DNA of 64,000 nucleotides. Origin: Manis javanica (taxonomy: Eukaryota > Chordata > Mammalia > Pholidota > Manidae). Below the pieces are notes generated by a model that worked only from the letters and a program-made list of their open reading frames with translations, had not been told where the DNA came from and ran no database searches. Positions within the stretch are counted from its first letter, which is position 1, and each line of letters starts with the position of its first letter. Location: positions 144,505,173 through 144,569,172 of the forward strand of contig NC_133156.1 in NCBI RefSeq assembly GCF_040802235.1, given 5' to 3'. Shown piece after piece: positions 56,041 to 64,000 of the stretch. The translations under genes and the position numbers were made by a program.

Positions 56041-58879
56041 AAGATTCCTTACTGGAGAGCTGGGAGGATTCACCTCTCATGGGGCACAAGATGGAACTTG
56101 CACAGACCTGTGTCTCCTTTCAGCTCCCTGACACTGTGTCCCTTTTTAACTCCTCTTCACCAATCAAACTCCCTTCATTTTCTCACCTGCTCTTTTCTCT
56201 TCCTACTTCTATGTTAACTTCTTGTGCCTTTCCTTCTGGATAATATTTGTGAGACAGGGACCAAAGATTTAGGCAGAGTAGGGAGAGGGCCTCTCAACGC
56301 AAGATAATTACTGTCAGAACAATGTAACAAAGTGCAAAGAAGTCCCTATTGAAACTCTGTGTTAAGCATTATGCAAAGTCAGTGTCACACTAATTCTCTA
56401 GGGTAAAGATACCAGACTAGGAATATAGACATTCTTCAGTGAAATCAATTAAAGCTCTAAAGGCCAGGAGCAACTTGGCCTGGAATGTTTAAATGTTCTC
56501 CAGATAAGGACAAGTATCTCTACATAACCAGTGACTTTATTGTATTAATTAGATCATGACACTCTAAAATTTACCTTCCTGCTAATAGACCCAGCTTATT
56601 TTTAACTGTACTTATATGCTGTGTTTCCCTCTCTAATCTGAATCAGGTAATCTGCAACCTGTACAAAACAGTAATTTAGTAAGTATGTGCAGCTATAAAC
56701 AGCCCAAAAAGTTAAGAAGTCAGATTCTTAGCACACTCTAGCAAACAGGCAGCAGCCCAGCCACCATTGATATGCTTCCAGAGGGAAGTTGCCATCCTGA
56801 GAAAAATCAGAACAGCTAATTTCTTCTACTCATCAAAAAGAAGCATCCTCTACCTTGTTCTCCTATCTTAAGTGTTTGTGAAGTTCATTCTTCAGCTCCA
56901 TGAACAAGAACCCCAGCATCACTTGGGCATTCACAGTTCCTGTTGATGTCAAGCATTTAGCTCACCCCAGCTTTTGTTGATAAACTAAGCTCCATGTCTA
57001 CATCAAGTTGTTTTGTAGATCAATAAGAACTCCCCTGTTACATGACCTTCTCAATCGCAAACAGTAGTGGTTTTGAATAATTAATAAACCATTATTAACA
57101 AACCATCTTGGTTCCATAAGGGATATAGGAGAGATAAAGTGTGTTTAAGGACAGATAATGAGATTGTATTTTTGTAAGTTTAAATTTCAATTGCCTTAGG
57201 ATGTTTTCCTGAAATTGTGCTGTATGCAGTTTGGAAAGGTGGAGCTAAGCCTCGGGGAAAGGTCAAAACATATTAAAAAGGTGTCAGGGGTGACTAAAGG
57301 CTTGGGAATGGATAGTATTTTCTGTAAATGACATGGATATTGAGAAATAATTGGGCTTTGTGTCAGACTTCTGAGTAACACCAGATAAGAGGAGAGAGGG
57401 CAGGAAGGGGAGATGCAGATGACCTAGCTGAACCGTGAAGAAGCAATGTCAGTAGGAGATGTCAGGGGGAGGTGATGATCGTGAAAGAACCCCCAAAACT
57501 TATTTTAAGAGCCTTATTAAAATGTCAATTAAAAGAAAAAAATTTCATTAGATGGGGAAAATTACAGGCTGCTGTTGACCTTGGCAAATGCAATTTTCAG
57601 AAAATAAAAGAAACAATTTAATTTCAGTGAAGTAACAGGTTTGCAACTTGGCCAATGAATAGGAGGTAAAAAGTAAATTCAGCTCTAGAAGGTTTTTTGT
57701 AGGAGTTTGGAAGTAAGGGAAGGGTAGGGATAAGTTAGCTGCATGAGAAGAAATGCTGGGAGATTTAGGAAAGATCTCTTTTAGAGCTGATGATGGATTG
57801 AGCCTGCTTTATGCTGAGAGAATGAGGCAACCAGAGAAGAAGGGAGACACAAAAGACAGAAGTCATGCTGAGGGTGGAAGGTGAGATCAAGTCACAGGTG
57901 ATAGGAGAGGGTCTAGTCTTAGTCAGGAGGCCATGATGTTCTCATTGTCTGTAGGGGACCATATGGGAACACTGGCTGGGATGCAAATCTTTAAAACTTC
58001 CACTTGTTGACTGCCTCGCACTTCTGCAGGAATCTGAAGAATAACAGTAAGGACGATTAAATAAATGCTAATTAATTTATTGCATTCTTTGGTCCAAGAG
58101 TACAGTGTGGAAGCCTTGTACCTAGTGGGCCAGTCTGGACTGGATGTGAATCACACAAACTTGGCTTAGAGCTGGACAGCATGGCCTCTGTGCCCTGAAT
58201 GGAAACCACTGTCTTTAACCACTTTCACGCGTTGAGGCGTGCCCCTCCTCCTGGTGCTCCATAGTTTTCTCAGTTCAGTGGGAGAACGAGGACAGAACTC
58301 CTTATGAGAATGAGATGCTTACATCCTCCAGTCTTGTACACTTCGTCATAGCCTTGAATTTTCCTTTTTCTCCTCTGGATTCTGTCTTGTCCCTTCTGCA
58401 ATTCCAGAGGTTGGTTTTGTGTAGATGTGGCCAGGGTTAGCAGAGAACAGAATATATAAAAGCCAAAAGAATGTTGAACTTGGCTGCAAGGAGAAAGATG
58501 AGTGTGACATGCAGGATGGAGTGCAAAAAACAGGGTCTCAAGAGAAGGGAAATCAGAGAGGAAGAAATTCTAAGGGAAGGATTACCTCAAAGGAACTGCC
58601 AAGTGGATTGATTGTACAAGTTTTAAAGTTTACACTGGGAATCTACTGATTGTACCATCATGCTACAAGGTGACCCTGACTGACTCTAACCCTGGCCATT
58701 CCAGATAAAGGAGTGAGTGCAACACTAATTAAACCAGGGCTTGTGGGATGCAAAGGATTGGAATAGCTAATAGGAAAGGCAGTGAGGGGGATGACAGGCA
58801 TACTGAATGCAGACAGAGGAGAGCTACTGAGGTAATGATGCTTGGGTTCTTGTTTGTGTAGTCGAAGAATGAACTTAGA
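56041..58879. other. no gene seen between LTR copies
   Basis: No retroviral motif or primer site was found next to either LTR, so the two LTRs here do not look like the ends of one provirus. Only short open frames occur. Confidence 0.4.
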
Positions 58880-59400
58880 AAACACTCAAGGTAGGAGAGC
58901 AAGGCAGAGACTTTTATTTAGAGATAAAGTGAGAGGACAAAGCTCCTGGCTCATACCAGGAGAGGACAAGAGAGCCCCTAGTTGTGCATTGTCTAGGGGT
59001 TTTATAGGCAGTTTGGGGGCTTATGGGAATGTCATAAAGGGCTTAGGGATACAGACTTGTTAAATGATCCCTGAATATTTAAAATTAACTTAACACAAAA
59101 AATTTACTGCTCTGATTTCTCCCTAAGATACTGGCATCTTGGTCTGGGAGCATATCAAACAAGACTGCCTGCCAGCCCCTAAGGGGGGTTGAGCTATTAT
59201 CTGTTTGCTAAGAAGTAAGTAAAGAATCTTACTTTTTAACTGGCTGGGTATTAAAATGAAATCTTATTTTTAAGATGGAATCCTTCCTGCCTTTTACTAT
59301 GTTGTTATGCCTGGGCTTAATTACCCACGTTGAAATCACATCATCAGGTCTGAAGGAGGAAAAACAGCACATAGGCCCAGGGGATGATTAAAAGGGATTA
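58880..59400 (-). mobile_element. LTR related to the 54.6-55.9 kb solo LTR, truncated at the array
   Basis: Shares 'taaaattaacttaacacaa', 'tcttggtctgggagcatatc', 'gatggaatccttcctgcctt' and 'ttttactatgtt' with the solo LTR. In minus-strand sense it has a TATAAAA box (complement near 58998-59005) and AATAAA (complement near 58914-58919). Homology to the other LTR breaks off at about 59395, where the tandem array starts, so its U3 end is missing. Confidence 0.65.
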
Positions 59401-59404
59401 CTGA

Positions 59405-62400
59405 AGGCCACTGGGTTCAGTCCATTCTTTCAGGGTCTCTCTGTTGAAGCCGTAACCTAGCAACAGGCAGGTTACATCATAAAGTGGTTTAAGTTCACTG
59501 AGAATCCTGGTCATAGGAAGACCATCATCCCCACACAACCCCCCTCGAGTATTCTCGGCTTACAATGTGCACGCTTTCAATCTTCTGCAATGGTCCCTGT
59601 GTGGTAAAGCTGGAGCACTGTAACAAGATTCCAAAATAGAAAGATAACTACAACTTATAGACAACAAAAATTAAGACACAGCAAGATTTTGATACAGGAA
59701 ACAAAAATTATAAAAATCCTCAAGCCAGAAGAGGTTCCTAAAAACAAAAGATATAATAATACACAAGCCAGAGGAAGTTCCCAATTCACAAAGACTTTAG
59801 GGCTAATAAAATACATGTTTCAATGTCACCAACATAGGGAAATCTTATCCATCAGGTAGGATGCATGCAAGAGAGAGGTCCTGTGATAGGAAGGTTGCAG
59901 GCAGGGGGTCCCTTCCACGTGTAGTCCACCATACTTTTACTTCTGTCCCCGTGGGGGTTACTGAAGGGTCCATATACAGTGCTACTGGAGGAGCATGCAC
60001 TGCCCATTATGTAAAACAAAACTTCCCAGTAAGATGCTCCTACATTCTGGCTGTTCAGGATACACTACTGTGACTTATGGCATCCACCCTGCTGTTATTC
60101 CAGGTAGACGCAGGAGGCCAGCTTCCAGGCCTTGTCCCCAAGGTGCCAGCAGAGCCAGCCATTGGCCAAGTGCAAAAGATCCAAAGCCATGTCCACTCAA
60201 TGGAGTTTACTGGGTTCAGTGCACTTGGTACTGGAAGGACAATATTATTCTGGTGCCTGAATGTCAGCTTCTGTGACTCTTCCTTGGTTTGTACTTGTAG
60301 TTGTATTGGGGAGCCAGCAATATGTGTTAACATGTCCACTGGGCTCAGGGATTCATTTTGTGGACTCTGTGTTGAACCTGTAGCCTAGCAATAGGCTAGT
60401 TACATCTTAAAGTGGTGGAAGTTCAGTGAGATTCCTGGCCATAGGAACCCCATCTTCCCCACACTGCCCCCCTCCAGTATTCTCACCTTACAATCTACAT
60501 GCTTCCAATCTTCTGCAGTGGTCCTTGTGTGAGAAAGCTGGAGTACTATGATCACATTTCACAATAGAAAGAGAAGTTAACAACAATTTAGAGCCAATGA
60601 AAATTAAGATACAGCAAGATTTTGATACAATTAACAATAATTATAATAATCCTCAGGCCAGAGGAGATTCCTAATAACAAAAGTTATACTAATCCTCATG
60701 CAAGAGGAATTTCCCAATGCACAAAAACTTTAGGGGCACTAAGACACATTTTCATGCCACCAACATGGGAAAATCTTGTCCATCAGGTAGGACACATGCA
60801 AGAGAGTGGTTCTCTGATAGGACTGCAGCATGCAGGCATTCCTTTCCGAGTCTAGTACACCATACTTTTACTTCTTTCCCTGTGGGAGTTACTGAAGGGT
60901 CTATATATAGTGCTACTGGAAGAGAATGCACTGGACATTATGCTAAAACGAAACTTGCCGGTAAGATGCACCTACCTTCTGGCCATTCAGGATACACTAC
61001 TGTGTCTTTTGGCATCCACCCTGCTGTAATTCCAGGAATACACAGGAGGACAGCTAAAAGGAATTGTCCCCAAGGTGACAGGAGAGCCAGCCATCGCTAG
61101 TCCATGTGTCAAAAAGCCCAAAGCCATTTCCACTCAGTGGAGTTTCCAGGGTTCACTGCAGTTGGTGTTGGCAGCAAGATGTTATTCTGGTAGCCGATCC
61201 TCGGCTTCTGTGATCCTTCCTTGGTTTGTACTTGCAGTTGTATTGGGGAGCCAGCTGTATTTGTAAACATGTCCACTGGGCTCAGGGTTTACATTCTGGG
61301 TCTCTGTGTGGAACCCGTAGCCTAGCAACAGGGTAATTACATCATAAAATGGTTGAAGTTCAGTGGGGATCTTGGCCACAGAAAACCCATATTCCAAACA
61401 CTGCCACCCTCCAGTATTCTTGCGTTACAATCTACACATTTCCAATCATTAGCAGTGGTCCCTGGGTGAGAAAGCTGGAGTACTGTGACAACATTCCACA
61501 AAGCAAGAGAAGTTAACAACAATTTACAGCCAATGAAAATTAACATACAGCAAGATTTTGATACAAATAACAAAAAATATAATAATCCTGAAGCCAGAGG
61601 GGAATCCTAATAACAAAAGTTATAATAATCTGCATACTAGTCGAATTCCCAATGCACAAAAACTTTAGGGGACATAAGACACATTAAATGCCACCAATCT
61701 TGTCCATCTGGTAGGATGCATGCAAGAGAGTGGTCCTGTGATAGGACTGTAGCACACAGGTGGTCCCTTCCACGTGTAGTCCACCATACTTTTACTTCTG
61801 CACCATGGGGGTTACTGAAGGGTCTATATACAGTGCTACCGGAGGAGTATACATTGGCCATTATACTTCCCAGTAAGATGCTGCTGACTTCTAGCCACTC
61901 AGGATACACTACTGTGTATTTTGGAACCCACCCTCAAGCTTTGGGGAAATACACAGGAGGACAGCTTCCAGGCCTTGTCCCCAAGATGCCAGGAGTGTCA
62001 GCTATCATTGGTCCATGTGTCGAAAGGCCCAAAGCTTTGCCTACTCATTTGAGTCTCCGGGGTTTAGTGTAGTTGGTGTTGGTAGCAAGATGTTATTTTG
62101 GTAGCCGAACCATGGCTTCTATGATCCTTCCTTGGTTTGTACTTGCAGTTGTATAGTGGTGACAGGCATATATGTTAACATAACCACTGGGCTCAGGGCT
62201 TCCTTTCTCGGTCTCTGTGTTGTAGCTGTAGCCTACCAACAGACCAGTTGCACCATAAAATGGTTGAAGTTCCATGGGTATCTTGGCCATAGGATGCCCA
62301 ACATCCCCACACAACCTGGCTCCAGTAATCTCACCTAACAATCTACATACTTTTAATCTTCTGCAATGGTCTGTGAGGGAGAAAGTTGGAGCACTGTAAC

Positions 62401-63999
62401 AATATTCCACAATAGCAAGGGAAGAGAACAACAACTGAGAGATAATAAAAATTAAGATACAGCAAGATTTTGATACAAGTAACAAAAATTGTAATAATCC
62501 ACAAAGCAGAGGAGGTTCCCAGTAACAGGAGTTATAGGATTCCTCAAGGCATAGGAAGTTCCCACTGCACAAAGCCAACAGGACCTATAAGACACATGAA
62601 TTAAAGGCACCAACAGAGTGAAATCTTGTCCATCTGGTAGGCGTATGCAAGAGAGTGGTACTGTGATAGGAGGGTACTAGGCAGGCGGTCCCTTCCAGGT
62701 GTAGTCCACCATACTTTTCATTCGGTCCCCGAGGGGTTTGCTGAATGATCTTTACACAGTGCTACTGGAGAGGCAAGCACTAGCATTATGATAAAAGAAA
62801 ATTCCCCAGGAAGTTGCTCCTACCTTCTGGGGTTTCAGGATACACTAGTGTGACATTTGGCATCCAGCCCGCTGTTATTCGATGTAGACGCAGGAGGCCA
62901 GCTTCCAGGCTTTGTCCCAAGGTGCCAGGAGAGCAACCATCATTTTTCATGTATTGATAGGTCCAAGGCCCTGTCCACTCAATGGAGTTTCCATCATTCA
63001 TTGCACTCGGTCGTGCTAGGAAGATGTTACTGTGTTGGCCGAATGTCGGCTTCTGTGATTCTCACTTGGTTTGAACTTGTAGTTGTATTGGGGAGCCACC
63101 CATATGTGTTAACATATCCACTGGGCTCAGGGCTTCATTTCTGGGACTCTGTATTGATCCCGTACCCTAGCAATAGGCTAGTTACATCTGAAAGCAGTTG
63201 ATGTTCAGTGAGGTTCCTGGCCATAGGAACCCCATCTGCCCCATACTGCCACCCTCCAGTATTCTCGCCTTACAGTCTACACACATCCATTCATACGCAG
63301 CTGTCCCTGGGTGAGAAAGCTGGACTGTTGTGACTACATTCCACAATAGAAAGAGAACTGAACAACAATTTAGAGCCATTGAAAATTAACATACAGCAAG
63401 ATTTTGATACATATAAAAAAATTATAATAATCCTCAAGCCAGAGGAGGTTCCTAATCACAAAAGTTATAATAATCCTCATGCAAGGATAATTCCCAAGGC
63501 ACAAAATGTATAGGGGTGATAAGTCACATTTTCATGCCACCAACAGAAGGAAATGTCACGTAGGTCAAATGCAAGAGAATGGTCCTGGGGTAGGATTGTA
63601 GCATGCAGGTGGTTTGTTCCAGCTCTCGCATACCATACTTTTATTTCTTTCCCTGTGGGGTTAGTGAATGGTCTATATATAGTGCTACTGTAGGTGCATC
63701 CACTGGCCATTATTCTAAAAGCAACCTTACCAGTATGATGCTCCTTCCTTCTGGCCATTGAGGATACACTAATATGCCATTTGGCATCCACCCTGCTGTT
63801 ACTCCAGGTGTACACAGGAGGCCAGCTGCCAGGACTTGTCCACAATGTGCCAGGAGTGTCAGCTATCATTGGTCCATGTGTCGAGAGGCCCAAATCCATG
63901 CCCACTCAAACGAGAGTACGGGCTTCAGTGCAGTTGGTATTGGCAGCTAGATTTTATTCTGGTGGCTGAACTTCGGCTTCTGTGATCTTTCCTTCGTTT
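59405..63999. repeat. tandem array of about 925-bp units, about 4.9 copies, open at the window end
   Basis: The anchor 'catactttta' recurs at 59930, 60861, 61785, 62710 and 63634 (63634 reads catactttta as well), giving periods of 931, 924, 925 and 924. Other landmarks recur in the same order, e.g. 'acagcaagattttgatac', 'ccactgggctcaggg' and 'ccagtattctc'. Copies differ by eye by roughly 10-20 %. On the minus strand each unit has broken coding-like pieces that recur with protein-level similarity, for instance EVKVWWTTRGRD, LSQDHSLACILPDGQD, GTRPGSWPP and a hydrophobic stretch. I do not recognise the family; an origin from an internal retroelement region is plausible because an LTR of matching sense adjoins the array. 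No unit is fully open. Confidence 0.88.
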
Positions 64000-64000
64000 T

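Noticed and set aside
55130..59400. A single provirus bounded by the LTRs at 55 kb and 59 kb
   Set aside because: No primer binding site, polypurine tract or retroviral coding motif lies between them, and the 55-kb copy is explained as a solo LTR with its own target duplication.
1..64000. CRISPR arrays, bacterial operons, ribosome binding sites
   Set aside because: The sequence is mammalian nuclear DNA; no short regularly spaced repeats with unique spacers are present.

Overview
This window is nuclear DNA from a placental mammal. It is dominated by interspersed repeats: MIR, ancient and younger LINE-1, a MaLR LTR, an ERVL fossil, a hAT fossil and several LTR families. I recognise no host protein-coding exon and no tRNA or rRNA gene. 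No Alu, B1, carnivore SINEC or ruminant Bov-tA SINE is visible. The LINE-1 3' UTR type at 18.7 and 36.8 kb reminds me of pangolin sequence, but I cannot confirm that without a search, so the species is left open.

Layout. From 0 to 43.9 kb the sequence is gene-poor. It holds a degenerate hAT transposase (0.7-1.9 kb), an ERVL integrase/dUTPase relic (10.6-11.5 kb), an old antisense LINE-1 (18.7-21.0 kb) carrying a MaLR LTR and a later LINE-1 3' end, two sense LINE-1 relics (28.4-29.3 and 33.2-34.4 kb), an AT-rich tract (35.7-36.2 kb), a 5'-truncated antisense LINE-1 with a clean 16-bp target duplication (36.8-38.2 kb), and a 34-bp minisatellite (41.8-42.2 kb).

From 43,952 to 54,177 lies a 10.2-kb minus-strand gammaretroviral provirus. 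It has a 4-bp target duplication (GGAG), LTRs differing by 6 substitutions and one T-run length change, an exact tRNA-Pro-type primer binding site, an unusually structured leader, gag, pol and env, a polypurine tract and TG...CA ends. Pol is fully open with all catalytic residues. Gag carries one frame change in a G run. Env carries one frame change that separates its signal peptide from the body, so as read the copy is defective. Gag and pol share a reading frame and are separated by a UGA stop, followed after exactly 8 nt by a predicted H-type pseudoknot. Between pol and env lies a second, degenerate pol C-terminus, which suggests that the env segment came from another retrovirus by recombination.

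The provirus is inserted in an older LTR-like element, a second copy of which lies at 38.3-38.6 kb. That host element was also interrupted by a 1.3-kb solo LTR (54,619-55,934). A truncated relative of that LTR (58.9-59.4 kb) abuts a tandem array of about 925-bp units (59.4 kb to the end of the window, about 4.9 copies, continuing beyond it). The main points of interest are the UGA/pseudoknot recoding site, the hairpin ladder and tandem duplication in the leader, the chimeric pol/env junction, and the tandem array.
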